DNA of 64,000 nt from Pluralibacter gergoviae ATCC 33028 = NBRC 105706 (GTDB taxonomy: Bacteria; Pseudomonadota; Gammaproteobacteria; Enterobacterales; Enterobacteriaceae): positions 124,001 to 188,000 of the forward strand of contig NZ_BCZS01000001.1 in assembly GCF_001598855.1 (NCBI RefSeq), in the 5' to 3' direction. Under the pieces are notes generated by a model, which saw only the letters and a list, made by a program, of their open reading frames with translations, did not search any database and was not told the origin of the DNA. This document shows, in pieces, positions 10,625 to 20,249 of the stretch. Position 1 is the first letter of the stretch; each line of letters opens with the position of its first letter. The translations under genes were made by a program, and so were the position numbers.

Positions 10625-11605
10625 CTATTTCGCCAGGCCGAAGGCTTTCGCCTGCTCGCGGTATTCCGCCACCTGTTTTTTCACATAGGCGTCAAGCTCC
10701 GCGCCATTCTTGTTAAATTCAAACAGGCCGCGCATCTCGCGCTGCTTTTTAAACTCGTCCGTTTGCTGCAGCTTGCTGAAGACGTTGAGCCACCAGTTGT
10801 ACTCCGCATCGCTGACCTTCGGGCCGACGTAGAAGCCGCGAATAATCGGCCATACCAGATCGTAGCCCTGCTCTTTGGCGGTAGGCACCTCCGCCAGCTG
10901 TCCCGGCAGGCGGTTGTCCGAGAAGACCGCCAGCACGCGGATTTTATCGCCCTGCAGATAGGGCACCATTTCGCTGAGATCGCCTGAGATCGCCTGCACG
11001 TGGTTGCCCAGCAGGGCGGTAACCGGCTCGCCGCCTCCTTCAAAGGCAACGTAGCGCATTTTGTGGGGATCGACGCCCGCTTTCTGCGCCAGGGTTGCCG
11101 CCTTCATCCAGTCCTGGCTGCCGATAGAGGCGCCCGCGCCGATCACTACCTGGGAAGGATTTTTTTCCATCGCCTTGAGCAGATCTTGCAAATTTTTATA
11201 CGGCGAGTCCTTACGCACGGCGATCATGCCGTAGTCGGTGCCGATGCTGGCGAGCCAGCGCACGTCGTCAACGTTATAGCGGCCAAATTTTCCCTGCGAC
11301 AGATTCAGCAGCGAGCCGCCGGAGAAGGCCACCAGCGTACCGGCTTCCGCAGGGCGCTGGGCAATAATGGCGTTATAGGCCACCGCGCCGACGCCGCCGG
11401 GCATATAGGTGACGCGCATCGGTTTTTCGATAGCGCCGGTTTCCAGCAGGCTGACCTGAATCAGCTTACAGGTGAGATCGAAGCCGCCGCCGGGCTTGGC
11501 CGGGGCGATGCATTCGGTGCGCGACGGCGCGTCAGCGGCAAACGCGCTGGCGCCGGCGAGCAGCAGGGCAGAGGCGGTAAGGGTACGTAAAAGCGCTGTT
11601 TTCAT
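10625..11605 (-). CDS. tctC: TctC, periplasmic tricarboxylate-binding protein
   Basis: Solute receptor of the TTT system. From the ATG at 11605 (MKTALLRTLTASALLLAGASAFA) it has a clear Sec signal peptide with an AFA-like cleavage site and 326 residues. The gaggaaaac ribosome-binding site just upstream fixes this start; the longer frame to 11707 adds a non-homologous stretch. Inside are KPGGGFDLTCK, a typical ligand-loop segment of the Bug/TctC family, and PGGVGAVAYN. It is the first gene of tctCBA and diverges from tctDE. Confidence 0.9.
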   Translation of the reverse strand: MKTALLRTLTASALLLAGASAFAADAPSRTECIAPAKPGGGFDLTCKLIQVSLLETGAIEKPMRVTYMPGGVGAVAYNAIIAQRPAEAGTLVAFSGGSLLNLSQGKFGRYNVDDVRWLASIGTDYGMIAVRKDSPYKNLQDLLKAMEKNPSQVVIGAGASIGSQDWMKAATLAQKAGVDPHKMRYVAFEGGGEPVTALLGNHVQAISGDLSEMVPYLQGDKIRVLAVFSDNRLPGQLAEVPTAKEQGYDLVWPIIRGFYVGPKVSDAEYNWWLNVFSKLQQTDEFKKQREMRGLFEFNKNGAELDAYVKKQVAEYREQAKAFGLAK

Positions 11606-11745
11606 GTTTTCCTCACTCCGGAGCAACCGGGCCGGTGTTTTTTTCTGATTATGTGAACAGCGGCGTGGCTGTTCGGTTGCTTGATTGTTAAAACAATAAC
11701 CTTTCATTTACCTTTCAATGGCCCGATAACCCTTCAGGATGTGAT

Positions 11746-12420
11746 ATGCGTCTTCTATTGGCGGAAGATAACCGTGAGCTGGCTCACTGGCTGGAAAAGG
11801 CGCTGGTGCAGGCGGGCTTTGCCGTCGACGCGGTGTTTGACGGGCGCGCCGCGGACCAGCTTCTGCAAAGCGAGCAGTACGCGCTGGCGGTGCTCGATAT
11901 TGGTATGCCGGGTCTGGACGGGCTTGAGGTGGTGCAGCGGCTGCGCAAAAGGAAGCAGACCCTGCCGGTGCTGTTACTGACCGCGCGCAGCGCCGTGGCG
12001 GAGCGCGTCGCCGGACTCAACGCCGGCGCCGACGACTATCTGCCCAAGCCGTTTGAGCTGGAGGAGCTGGACGCGCGCCTGCGCGCCCTGCTGCGGCGCA
12101 GCGAAGGGCGGGTGCAGGAGGTGCAGCAGTTGGGGGAGCTTGCGTATCACGATGAAGGCTATTTCCTGCTGCGCGGGCAGCGGCTGGCGCTGACCCCCCG
12201 CGAGCACGCGCTGCTGACGGTGCTGATGTACCGCCGCCAGCGGCCGGTATCGCGCCAGCAGCTGTTCGAGCAGGTGTTCAGCCTCAGCGACGACGTCAGC
12301 CCGGAGAGCATCGAACTGTACGTGCACCGGCTGCGCAAAAAGCTGCACGACAGCGATGTGCGCATCGCCACCCTGCGCGGGCTGGGGTATGTGCTGGAGC
12401 ATCGCGATGCGGTGGCGTAA
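11746..12420 (+). CDS. tctD: TctD, OmpR-family response regulator
   Basis: 224-residue regulator: a receiver domain with the acidic pair ED at residues 7-8, phospho-acceptor Asp51 (AVLDIGMPG) and Lys in LPKPFELEELDAR, then a winged-helix DNA-binding domain (ALTPREHALL...ESIELYVHRLRKKL). It stands divergent to tctCBA with tctE overlapping its 3' end, the arrangement of Salmonella tctD. It likely activates tctCBA in response to external tricarboxylate; that is inference from synteny. Confidence 0.9.
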   Translation: MRLLLAEDNRELAHWLEKALVQAGFAVDAVFDGRAADQLLQSEQYALAVLDIGMPGLDGLEVVQRLRKRKQTLPVLLLTARSAVAERVAGLNAGADDYLPKPFELEELDARLRALLRRSEGRVQEVQQLGELAYHDEGYFLLRGQRLALTPREHALLTVLMYRRQRPVSRQQLFEQVFSLSDDVSPESIELYVHRLRKKLHDSDVRIATLRGLGYVLEHRDAVA

Positions 12421-13816
12421 GCCGCAGTCGCTCTACGCCCGGCTGCTGCTGTTTCTCGGTTTGCCGCTGCTGCTGCTGTGGGGCCTGTCGGCGTTTAACA
12501 GCTACGTCAGCGCCCTGCAGGCGGCAACCCAGGCCTACGACCGCACGCTGCTCTCGTCGGCCCGCACCATATCCGAACGGCTGGAGGTGCGCGACGGGAA
12601 GCTGGCGGTGGATGTCCCGTGGGTGGTGCTCGATAGCTTCGAGCTCAACATGAATGACCGCCTGTACTATAAGGTGCTCGATCCCGCCGGTCAGGTTATC
12701 TCAGGCTACGACGGGCTGCCCGCCATGCCGCCGTCGACCTCCCGCACCTCGCTCTATCCGGCGCTGGCGTGGTTCTATCACAGCAGTTTTCGCGGCGAAG
12801 CCATTCGCGTGGCCCGCCTGCTGCAGCCGGTGAACGAGGGCGGCGTCAGCGGCATGGCCGAGATTTACGTTGCCGAAACCCTGCAGTCCCGACGCTGGCT
12901 CGCCGGACAGCTGCTGTTCTCGTCGCTGGTGACCCAGGGCATGCTGGTGCTGCTGACGCTGTTGCTGGCCGGATGGCTGCTGCGGCGGGTGCTGCGCCCG
13001 ATGCGCCAGCTCTCTGAGATCATGATTCGCCGCGAGCCTGAGCTGCTGACGCCGCTGCCCGAGCTGCTGCCCTGGTCGGAGACGCGGCTGCTGATCGTCG
13101 CCTTCAACCGCTATCTGGCGCGGCTGCGCGATCTTATCGCCCGCCAGGAGCGGTTCAGCGCCGATGCCTCCCACCAGTTGAAAACGCCGCTGGCTATTCT
13201 GAAAACGCAGGCGGCGGTGGCGCTGGCGAGCCCCGAGCCGCAGGCGTGGCGCGAGAGCCTGCGGGCGATGAGCGTCACCCTGGACACCACCAGCCAGCTC
13301 ACCGAGCGGCTGCTGCAGCTTGCGGCGGTGAAGGGGCGGGAGCAGGGCGAACGAAACTTTACGCCGGTCAATCTGCTGGAGGTGGTGCAGCAGAGCTGCT
13401 TCTCGCGTCTGGCGCAGGCCAGAAGTAAGGCGATCGACCTCGGCTACGAGGGACTTCAGGCGCCGGTCAGCGTGATGGGCGATGCGGTCCTGCTCGGCGA
13501 GCTGTGCGCCAATCTGCTGGATAATGCGCTGAAATATACGCCGCGCGGCGGCGCGGTGACGGTCAGCCTGCGCCGCGACGGCGGGGTGATGGTGCTGGAC
13601 GTTGAGGATAGCGGGCCCGGCATAGAGGACGCGCAGATAAGCCAGGCCCTGCAGCCGTTTCAGCGGCTCGATAACGCCGGCGACGTTGCCGGGGCGGGCA
13701 TCGGCCTGGCGCTGGTTAACGATATCGCCCGGCTCCATCGCGCGCAGCCGCATTTTGGCCGCAGCGAGGCCCTTGGCGGGCTGCGGGTCAGAATGCGGCT
13801 GGCGGCGGTGGAGTAG
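12407..13816 (+). CDS. tctE: TctE, sensor histidine kinase
   Basis: 469-residue membrane kinase. Start chosen at ATG 12407, which overlaps tctD by 14 bases and gives MRWRKPQSLYARLLLFLGLPLL, a short charged head and a first membrane span. A periplasmic sensor region of about 120 residues follows, then a second span near residue 165 (LLVLLTLLLAGWLL), HisKA with the phospho-acceptor in DASHQLKTPLA, and HATPase motifs NLLDNALKYTP, DSGPGI and GAGIGLALV. Partner of TctD. Confidence 0.9.
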   Translation: MRWRKPQSLYARLLLFLGLPLLLLWGLSAFNSYVSALQAATQAYDRTLLSSARTISERLEVRDGKLAVDVPWVVLDSFELNMNDRLYYKVLDPAGQVISGYDGLPAMPPSTSRTSLYPALAWFYHSSFRGEAIRVARLLQPVNEGGVSGMAEIYVAETLQSRRWLAGQLLFSSLVTQGMLVLLTLLLAGWLLRRVLRPMRQLSEIMIRREPELLTPLPELLPWSETRLLIVAFNRYLARLRDLIARQERFSADASHQLKTPLAILKTQAAVALASPEPQAWRESLRAMSVTLDTTSQLTERLLQLAAVKGREQGERNFTPVNLLEVVQQSCFSRLAQARSKAIDLGYEGLQAPVSVMGDAVLLGELCANLLDNALKYTPRGGAVTVSLRRDGGVMVLDVEDSGPGIEDAQISQALQPFQRLDNAGDVAGAGIGLALVNDIARLHRAQPHFGRSEALGGLRVRMRLAAVE

Positions 13817-13876
13817 CGTTTTCCCTTTCCCGTCGCCTCCGCTATAGTAAATCCTCCTCTTGGTGTGGAGATAATA

Positions 13877-15076
13877 ATGATTAACGTGGAGATGCTGTCC
13901 ACCGGTGATGAAGTCCTGCACGGACAGATTGTGGATACCAACGCGGCGTGGCTTGCCGATCTCTTTTTCAGCCAGGGCGTGCCGCTGAACCGCCGCAATA
14001 CCGTCGGCGACAGCCTGGCGTCGCTGGTAGATGTCCTGCGCGAGCGCAGCCACCTGGCCGACGTGCTGATTGTTAACGGCGGCCTCGGGCCGACCAGCGA
14101 TGATCTGAGCGCGCTGGCGGCGGCAACGGCGAAGGGCGAAGGGCTGGTGCTGCACGAGGCGTGGCTCAGCCAGATGGCGCGCTACTTTGCCGAGCGCGGC
14201 CGGGTGATGGCGCCCAGCAACCGCAAGCAGGCGGAGATCCCCGCCAGCGCCGAGCTGATTGATAACCCGGTCGGCACCGCCTGCGGCTTCGCTCTCCAGC
14301 TCAACCGCTGCCTGATGTTCTTCACGCCGGGCGTGCCGTCCGAATTTAAGGTGATGGTGGAGCAGCAGATCCTGCCGCGCATTCGCCAGCGCTTTACTCT
14401 GCCCGAACCGCCGCTCTGCCTGCGCCTGACCACCTTTGGCCGCTCGGAAAGCGATCTGGCCCAGAGCCTCGACGGGCTGACGCTGCCCGCCGGGGTGACT
14501 ATGGGCTACCGCTCCTCCATGCCGATCATTGAGCTGAAGCTGACCGGTCCGGCCAGCGAGCGCGAGGCGATGCTCGCCCTGTGGCCGGAGGTGAAAAAGG
14601 TGGCCGGCGAAAACCTGATCTTCGAAGGCACCGAAGGCCTGCCGGCGCAGATCGCCGCCGCGCTGCAGGCGCGAAGCCTCAGCCTGACTCTCAGCGAGCA
14701 GTTCACCTCCGGGCTGATCGCCCTGCAGCTTGGCCGCGCAGGTGCGCCGCTGCTGGCGGGCGAAGTGGTGCCCTCGCAGGAGGAGACGCTGGCGCAGACC
14801 GCCCACTGGACGGCGGACAGACGGGTTAACCACTTTGCCGGGCTGTCGCTGGCGGTCAGCGGTCTGGAGCAGGATCATCTCAACTTTGCGCTGGCAACGG
14901 CGGAAGGGACCCACGCCCTGCGGGTCAAGTTCAACGCCACGCGCTACAGTCTCGCGGTGCGCCAGGAGATCTGCGCCATGATGGCGCTGAATATGCTGCG
15001 CCGCTGGCTTAACGGCTGGCCGGTTGCTGCCGGGCACGGCTGGATCGAGGTGGTTGAGGATCTGTTCATCCCCTGA
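13877..15076 (+). CDS. yfaY: CinA-like protein YfaY
   Basis: 399-residue CinA-family protein, about 80% identical by eye to E. coli YfaY over long blocks (EMLSTGDEVLHGQIVDTNAA, LIVNGGLGPTSDDLSALAAA, LMFFTPGVPSEFKVMVE). The N-terminal half is a MoaB/MoeA-like COG1058 domain. The C-terminal half corresponds to the NMN-deamidase domain. In E. coli the active paralogue is PncC and YfaY is regarded as a poor or inactive homologue, so function is uncertain. Start at 13877 follows a tggag ribosome-binding site; an ATG at 13865 lies upstream of a usable site. Confidence 0.88.
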   Translation: MINVEMLSTGDEVLHGQIVDTNAAWLADLFFSQGVPLNRRNTVGDSLASLVDVLRERSHLADVLIVNGGLGPTSDDLSALAAATAKGEGLVLHEAWLSQMARYFAERGRVMAPSNRKQAEIPASAELIDNPVGTACGFALQLNRCLMFFTPGVPSEFKVMVEQQILPRIRQRFTLPEPPLCLRLTTFGRSESDLAQSLDGLTLPAGVTMGYRSSMPIIELKLTGPASEREAMLALWPEVKKVAGENLIFEGTEGLPAQIAAALQARSLSLTLSEQFTSGLIALQLGRAGAPLLAGEVVPSQEETLAQTAHWTADRRVNHFAGLSLAVSGLEQDHLNFALATAEGTHALRVKFNATRYSLAVRQEICAMMALNMLRRWLNGWPVAAGHGWIEVVEDLFIP

Positions 15077-15161
15077 GGGTAAATGTCGTTCTCCGGAACG
15101 ATAGCCGGGACGTACCGCGCCTTTTTATAGTGCCTTCAGCAGACTAAAAAAGGAGCGCATT

Positions 15162-15935
15162 ATGACCTATGCAGCCGACGCCTTCCGCGGCCGGGTGGTG
15201 CTGGTGACCGGCGGCGCCCAGGGCATTGGCCTGGCGATTGCCGCCGCCTTCGCCCGCCTCGGCGCCGCGGTGGTGATTGCCGACCAGCAGGAGCAAAAAT
15301 CGCGGGACAGCGCCGCGCGGCTGCGCGGGGAGGGGCTGCGGGTTGACGCAGTTGCCTGCGATCTGGCCGAGCCGGAGAGCGCCGCGGCGCTGGTTGACGC
15401 GACGACTCAGCTTCACGGCAGACTGGACGTACTGGTCCATAACGCCGCTTACTTTCCCCTGACGCCCTTTTCAGAGATAGACGCCCCGCTGCTGCAGCGC
15501 ACCCTCGGCGTCAATCTGATGGCGCCTTTTTTCCTTGCCCGGGCGGCGCGGCCGTGGATGCGCGGCGGCGGGCGCATTCTGGTCACCTCCTCGGTGACCG
15601 GCCCGCGGGTCGCTTATCCCGGACTGGCGCACTATGCCGCCTCAAAGGCGGGCGTCAACGGTTTTATTCGCGCCGCCGCCCTTGAGCTGGCCGCGGACGG
15701 GATCACCGTCAACGGCGTGGAGCCGGGGATGATCCGCACGCCCGCCATGAATAACCTGGGTGATAAAGAGGTGAGTCAAGCGATAGCCGCCGCCGTGCCG
15801 CTGGGGCGGCTCGGTGAGCCGGAAGAGATTGCCGGCGCAATGCTCTTTCTGGCTTCACCGGCGGCGGCCTATATTACCGGACAAACGCTGGTGGTGGACG
15901 GCGGCGCGCTGCTGCCGGAAGCTACTCTGCGCTGA
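15162..15935 (+). CDS. SDR-family NAD(P)-dependent oxidoreductase
   Basis: 257-residue classical short-chain dehydrogenase. The dinucleotide motif TGGAQGIG is at 16-23, NAAY at 94-97, catalytic Ser at 143-144, Tyr158 and Lys162 (YAASK), and the C-terminal [11 protein letters not shown]. An acidic residue after beta2 (IAD, residue 41) suggests NAD rather than NADP preference. The substrate cannot be read from the sequence. An aggagcgcatt ribosome-binding site precedes the ATG. Its last 14 bases overlap the convergent glpC. E. coli has no gene of this kind at this spot. Confidence 0.85.
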   Translation: MTYAADAFRGRVVLVTGGAQGIGLAIAAAFARLGAAVVIADQQEQKSRDSAARLRGEGLRVDAVACDLAEPESAAALVDATTQLHGRLDVLVHNAAYFPLTPFSEIDAPLLQRTLGVNLMAPFFLARAARPWMRGGGRILVTSSVTGPRVAYPGLAHYAASKAGVNGFIRAAALELAADGITVNGVEPGMIRTPAMNNLGDKEVSQAIAAAVPLGRLGEPEEIAGAMLFLASPAAAYITGQTLVVDGGALLPEATLR

Positions 15936-17118
15936 GCGCCTGCGCCAGCAGCGAAATGGGATGCTCGCAGCGCTTGCTGGTGGACATCTCAATCTGCCAC
16001 TTGCAGGTTTCGCAGTCGGTGATAACCAGGTCTGCGCCGCTCTCCTCAATCTGGCGGAACAGCGGGGCGCCGATGGCCTGCGAGGTCAGGTAGTTCTCTG
16101 CCTTAAAGCCATAAGTGCCTGCAATACCGCAGCACTGCGAGTCCAGCACCTGAACCTCCAGCTCGGGGATTTTCCGCAGCAGGTCGAGGGTGTAAATCGC
16201 CCAGCCCATCTTTTCCATGTGGCAGGCGGTGTGGTAGACCACCTTCAGCGGCAGGCGGCGCAGCGGCAGGGTTTTACCGCCGTCCAGTTGCTTCCAGATC
16301 CAGCGGGTCGCCAGCTCAATGTTGTCGCGCAGATCGGCATTCTCCACGTCCAGCAGGTGCGGATATTCGTCGCGCAGGGTAAAGGTGCAGGTGGACGATG
16401 TCGCCACGACCGGCAGGCGCTTGTCGACGATTGCCCGCCGCAGGGCGTCGGTATTGCTGCTGGCCTGCTTGCGCGCCTTTGCCATAAAGCCGTTGGCAAT
16501 CAGCGGTACGCCGCAGCACTTCTCTTTATCCAGCAGCTGCACGCCGGTGCCGAGCGCGTTCAGCACCCGCACCAGATCTTTCCCCAGCTGCGGGTGGTTG
16601 TAGTTGACGTAGCAGCCGTGAAAAAAGGCGGCCTGCTCGGGATACTGCGCCTGCGCGTCGGCGACGCTGCGGTACCAGCGGCGAAAGGTGCTGTTGCCGT
16701 ATTTCGGCAGCGTGCGGCGGTGATCGATTTTCAGCGTTTTATCCAGCAGCCTGCGTACCGGCTTCAGTCCGGTCGTGGCGTTGACCAGCGGCGAGAAGGG
16801 CACCGAAAGCGATCCCATTAGGTCGGTGTGGCTGAGAATAGCGTCGCGCAGGGTTGGCTTTTTCTGGCTGTACTGCGCCCGCGCCCGCTGGATAATATCG
16901 CCAATTTTGACATCGGACGGGCAGGCGACCTCACAGCGCTTGCAGTTGATGCAGTCCTTCAGCGCCTCGTCGTACAGCGCGCCGTTCTTCAGGCGCAGGC
17001 GCTCGCCGTCGGGGCCGGCCTGCTTGGGGCCCGGATAGTGTGGGTTGACGCGCACCACCGGACAGGCGGTGGTGCAGACCGTGCACTTGATGCAGTTTTC
17101 GAAGCGGGTATTGCTCAT
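15922..17118 (-). CDS. glpC: Anaerobic glycerol-3-phosphate dehydrogenase subunit C
   Basis: Membrane-associated iron-sulfur subunit that carries electrons from GlpAB to menaquinone. 398 residues. Two 4Fe-4S motifs lie near the N-terminus: [12 protein letters not shown] from residue 9 and [12 protein letters not shown]. Two CCG-type cysteine-rich domains follow (KCCGVPL; QCCGIAG near the C-terminus). Its ATG overlaps the glpB stop by 4 bases. Together with menFDHBCE in the same window, it marks anaerobic respiration on glycerol-3-phosphate. Confidence 0.96.
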   Translation of the reverse strand: MSNTRFENCIKCTVCTTACPVVRVNPHYPGPKQAGPDGERLRLKNGALYDEALKDCINCKRCEVACPSDVKIGDIIQRARAQYSQKKPTLRDAILSHTDLMGSLSVPFSPLVNATTGLKPVRRLLDKTLKIDHRRTLPKYGNSTFRRWYRSVADAQAQYPEQAAFFHGCYVNYNHPQLGKDLVRVLNALGTGVQLLDKEKCCGVPLIANGFMAKARKQASSNTDALRRAIVDKRLPVVATSSTCTFTLRDEYPHLLDVENADLRDNIELATRWIWKQLDGGKTLPLRRLPLKVVYHTACHMEKMGWAIYTLDLLRKIPELEVQVLDSQCCGIAGTYGFKAENYLTSQAIGAPLFRQIEESGADLVITDCETCKWQIEMSTSKRCEHPISLLAQALSAE

Positions 17119-18362
17119 GCGTCACCTCCTGCGAGCGCACTGATTTGTCGGGCAGCGTGCAGCGCCGTAATGGCGCTGACGCCGCCGCCGCAGCCCTGGG
17201 CGATGGCGTCGAAGCCGCCGAGTACGCCGCCGATGGCGTACAGGTTGTCAATCTGCTGGCCTTCGCGCTGTCCGCGCAGCGAGGCATCGGTCCTGACGCC
17301 GCAGCGCTGCCACGGCTGCGAATCAAAAAAGTCATTGTTATACCACGCGTTACGCGACAGCAACGGCGTAATGTCCAGATTGAAGACCGGCTCGCAGATT
17401 TTATCCCGGCGGGCGACGAGGCCGCTGCTGAAGAAGCCGCCGCTGGCGAGCACCGCAAAGCGGGTCTGTAGCGGAACATCGCCGTGATTGCGGGTGGAGA
17501 CAGAGGACACCCGCGCGCCGTCAAAGGCAACGGCCGCCACCTCATCGCCGGCAAGCCATGTCCCGCCCAGTCGGACAAAGTGGCGCTGGAGCGCGGTGTG
17601 CATGCGGATACCCGGCACCGAGGGCGGCAGCGTGGGCAGCAGCGCGAGCGGACAGGGAAGCTGTTCGCTGAGCCAGCGCCAGAGCTGGGAATTTTGCAGC
17701 CCGAAGCAGGCCGGAAACAGCAGGCGATCGTAGCGTTCGGCGATGGGACGCAGGGCACCCAGCAGCGCCGCCCACTGGCTCTTCTCATCCAGCAGGCGGG
17801 CGATATTGACGGAGCGGAACTCCGAGGCGTTTTCGCGCAGGTCGTCCAGCTGGGGCAGTTCGATATCAATCGCGTCGGCGAGGGCGCCGGCCTTGCACAG
17901 GGCCGGGGCGGCCAGGTGGGCCTGAAAGTCGGGAAAGCCGCTGATGCCCACCACGGCAATGCGTTCGCCGCTGACCGGCCCGATCGGCGCCTCTTCCGGG
18001 CTCAGCCAGGCGCGCTTCAGGCCGCCGAGCGGCGTGATGCGCTGGTGCTGGTTATTGAGCCCGCCCTGCAGGGCGACGCCGCAGCCGGCCAGCAGCTTCT
18101 CGGCCTGGCAGGCATAATCGATAACCTGCCCGGCACCGATCAGGCTGTAGGGGTGTTCCGGGTGACTCACCGCCAGCGCGGCGAGGCTTTGTTCAAGCGT
18201 CTCGCCCGCCGGCGCGTCGAGCAGATCGAGAGAGCCGGAGGAAAAATGCAGCCCGTTCTGGCCGCGGCTGATGATCGCGCAGCGCAGGCCCCGCTGGCTG
18301 AGAGTGATGCCGCACAGCAGGCCCGCCAGCCCGCCGCCGATGATAAGGGTGTCAAACTTCAT
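17115..18362 (-). CDS. glpB: Anaerobic glycerol-3-phosphate dehydrogenase subunit B
   Basis: FMN-containing subunit of the anaerobic dehydrogenase. 415 residues from ATG 18362 (MKFDTLIIGGGLAGLLCGI, a dinucleotide-binding N-terminus), close to E. coli's 419. The start lies 11 bases inside the glpA 3' end. The frame runs further upstream, but that part is glpA in another frame. The C-terminal IGGVLGGFDAIAQGCGGGV is another flavin-contact segment of the family. Confidence 0.95.
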   Translation of the reverse strand: MKFDTLIIGGGLAGLLCGITLSQRGLRCAIISRGQNGLHFSSGSLDLLDAPAGETLEQSLAALAVSHPEHPYSLIGAGQVIDYACQAEKLLAGCGVALQGGLNNQHQRITPLGGLKRAWLSPEEAPIGPVSGERIAVVGISGFPDFQAHLAAPALCKAGALADAIDIELPQLDDLRENASEFRSVNIARLLDEKSQWAALLGALRPIAERYDRLLFPACFGLQNSQLWRWLSEQLPCPLALLPTLPPSVPGIRMHTALQRHFVRLGGTWLAGDEVAAVAFDGARVSSVSTRNHGDVPLQTRFAVLASGGFFSSGLVARRDKICEPVFNLDITPLLSRNAWYNNDFFDSQPWQRCGVRTDASLRGQREGQQIDNLYAIGGVLGGFDAIAQGCGGGVSAITALHAARQISALAGGDA

Positions 18363-19980
18363 CCCGGTTCTCCTTTTCAAGTCCGCAAAGCCCCAGCCAT
18401 ACCCAGCGGGTAAAGTCGCTCTCGCGCAGCGCGTCGCCCCAGGCGATAGGCTGCACGCCTTTCCATCGCTCGTTGAGGAAATCGGAGAGCTGGTTGAGGG
18501 ACTGGGCGGGCGTGGTAACCTCAAAGCGGTTAAGCAGCGCGGCGGCGCGGCAGGCGCACAGCTCGCCCTGGCAGGTGCCCATCCCTACGCGGGTGCGGCG
18601 GCGCAGGTCGAGCAGGTTTTTCACCGCCAGATTGTCCACCGCGTACTGGACCTCGCCGGCGGTGACCGCCTCACATTCGCACACCAGGCTGCGGTGCAGG
18701 CGCGAATCGCCGAGCCACGCCGGGGTGCGGTCGCCGTGGCGGTAGACCGCGGAGCCGCGCAGCGGCGCCGGCAGCGAGATGATTTTTTGCAGCGTCTTTT
18801 CTGCCGGCTCCTGCGAGCCGGGCAGCGGTTCGTTAGCGGTGGTACAGCGGACCTCAATCCCCAGCTTGCGGCATACTGCATCGGTGGCCATTTCGGCCAT
18901 CAGCCGGTAGGTCATCAGCTTGCCGCCGGTGATGGTAATAAACCCCTCCAGGCCGTCGCGGGCGGCGTGGTCGAGCAGGACAATGCCGCGGCTGACGCTG
19001 CGGCCGCTCGGGTCGTCATCGCTGGCGACCAGCGGGCGCACGCCGCTGTAGGCGCGCAGAATGCGGGTGCGGGCCATTACCGGCGAGAGTTTTTCACCTT
19101 CGCGCAGCAGGATATCCACCTCTTCGGCGGTAACGCGGTTGCTGTCGATATCGTTGTAGTCGATGTGCGTGGAGGTGGTGCCAATCAGCGAAATGGTGTC
19201 GCCGGGCACGAGGATGTCGGCATCCGCCGGCTTGCGGCAGCGGTTGATCACGTGCTGATTAATGCGGTGGTCAAAGATCAGCAGAGAGCCCTTCGCCGGG
19301 AACATGCGCACCGAGAGATCGGCATATTCAGCGATTCGCTGCCCCCAGATACCGCCCGCGTTAACCACTACCGGCGCATGGAGCGTTTCGCGCACGCCGT
19401 GGGTTTTGTCGTAAATCATGACGCCCGCGATCCTGTCGCCCTGGCGGAGCAGGCCGGTCACCTCGCAGCCGGTGCGCACCACGGCCCCGCGCTCGCGGGC
19501 GTCAAGCATATTGGCGGCGGTGAGGCGAAACGGATCGACCGTGCCGTCCGGCACCTTTACCGCCCCGATGAGCGCCGGATTCACCGACGGTTCCATCTGC
19601 AGCGCCTGCTCCGGGGTGAGCTGTAGGGTATCAATTCCGGCTGCGCGGCAGGCGTCGATAAATGTCTGCTGATAGTCCAGGCAGTCCTCCGGGAGCGTAA
19701 TGAATAGGCCGCCGGTAGGCTCCACGCAGTGGCGGGCAACCCTTTTCAGGATAGCGTTCTCGGCGATGCACTCCCGGGCGGATTCCGGATCGGTAACGGC
19801 ATAGCGCGCGCCGCTGTGCAGCAGGCCGTGATTGCGGCCGGTTGCGCCGGTGGCGATATCATCGCGCTCCACGAGGGTGACGCGCAGTCCGCGCCGGGCG
19901 CAGTCGCGCGCGATACCGGCGCCGGTCGCGCCGCCGCCAATAATAATGACATCGCTTTCGTTTGCAGATGGGATAATCAT
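18352..19980 (-). CDS. glpA: Anaerobic glycerol-3-phosphate dehydrogenase subunit A
   Basis: FAD-dependent catalytic subunit oxidising sn-glycerol-3-phosphate to dihydroxyacetone phosphate. 542 residues, the E. coli length. The N-terminal Rossmann motif is DVIIIGGGATGAGIARDC. The C-terminal BFD-like [2Fe-2S] domain shows CECEAVT and GMGTCQGELC. First gene of glpABC; its start faces glpT across a 269-bp regulatory gap. Confidence 0.97.
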   Translation of the reverse strand: MIIPSANESDVIIIGGGATGAGIARDCARRGLRVTLVERDDIATGATGRNHGLLHSGARYAVTDPESARECIAENAILKRVARHCVEPTGGLFITLPEDCLDYQQTFIDACRAAGIDTLQLTPEQALQMEPSVNPALIGAVKVPDGTVDPFRLTAANMLDARERGAVVRTGCEVTGLLRQGDRIAGVMIYDKTHGVRETLHAPVVVNAGGIWGQRIAEYADLSVRMFPAKGSLLIFDHRINQHVINRCRKPADADILVPGDTISLIGTTSTHIDYNDIDSNRVTAEEVDILLREGEKLSPVMARTRILRAYSGVRPLVASDDDPSGRSVSRGIVLLDHAARDGLEGFITITGGKLMTYRLMAEMATDAVCRKLGIEVRCTTANEPLPGSQEPAEKTLQKIISLPAPLRGSAVYRHGDRTPAWLGDSRLHRSLVCECEAVTAGEVQYAVDNLAVKNLLDLRRRTRVGMGTCQGELCACRAAALLNRFEVTTPAQSLNQLSDFLNERWKGVQPIAWGDALRESDFTRWVWLGLCGLEKENRDEV

Positions 19981-20249
19981 GCAACATCCTCTGTGTTCGT
20001 TTTAATCCATTTAGCCACAATTATGTTGTGGATTGTTTGATATCGAGCATATTCGAGCAATAAAAGAAAATACAACGTGACAATGTGCGCATATTGGAGC
20101 AAATTGTCATAAAAATGTAACAATCTGTGCGATGTTTCACAGTCCGGCTACGTCGCTTCTCTTACTATGCGGCCGCTCTGGCGACCTCACAGATGTTCGT
20201 TTTTGTTCGGTCGCGTTTATTTTGTTCTTAATGGCCACGGAGGCTGTTC
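19981..20249. promoter_or_regulatory. Divergent glpA/glpT control region
   Basis: The gap holds a near-perfect CRP site, TGTGC-GATGTT-TCACA, at 20126-20141 (one mismatch to TGTGA-N6-TCACA). It also has several GlpR-like half-sites: tgttcgtttt at 19993, atcgagcatattcgagca at 20042-20059, and gttcgtttttgttcgg at 20195-20210. The glpTQ and glpABC operons of E. coli are known to be repressed by GlpR and activated by CRP from this shared region. The glpT ribosome-binding site acggagg lies just before 20250. Confidence 0.7.

Noticed and set aside
12701..15037. A 778-codon open frame on the minus strand
   Set aside because: It lies antisense to tctE and yfaY, both with clear homology; long antisense frames are expected at this GC content. 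Its composition (Gln, Arg, Ala, His-rich) is that of a shadow.
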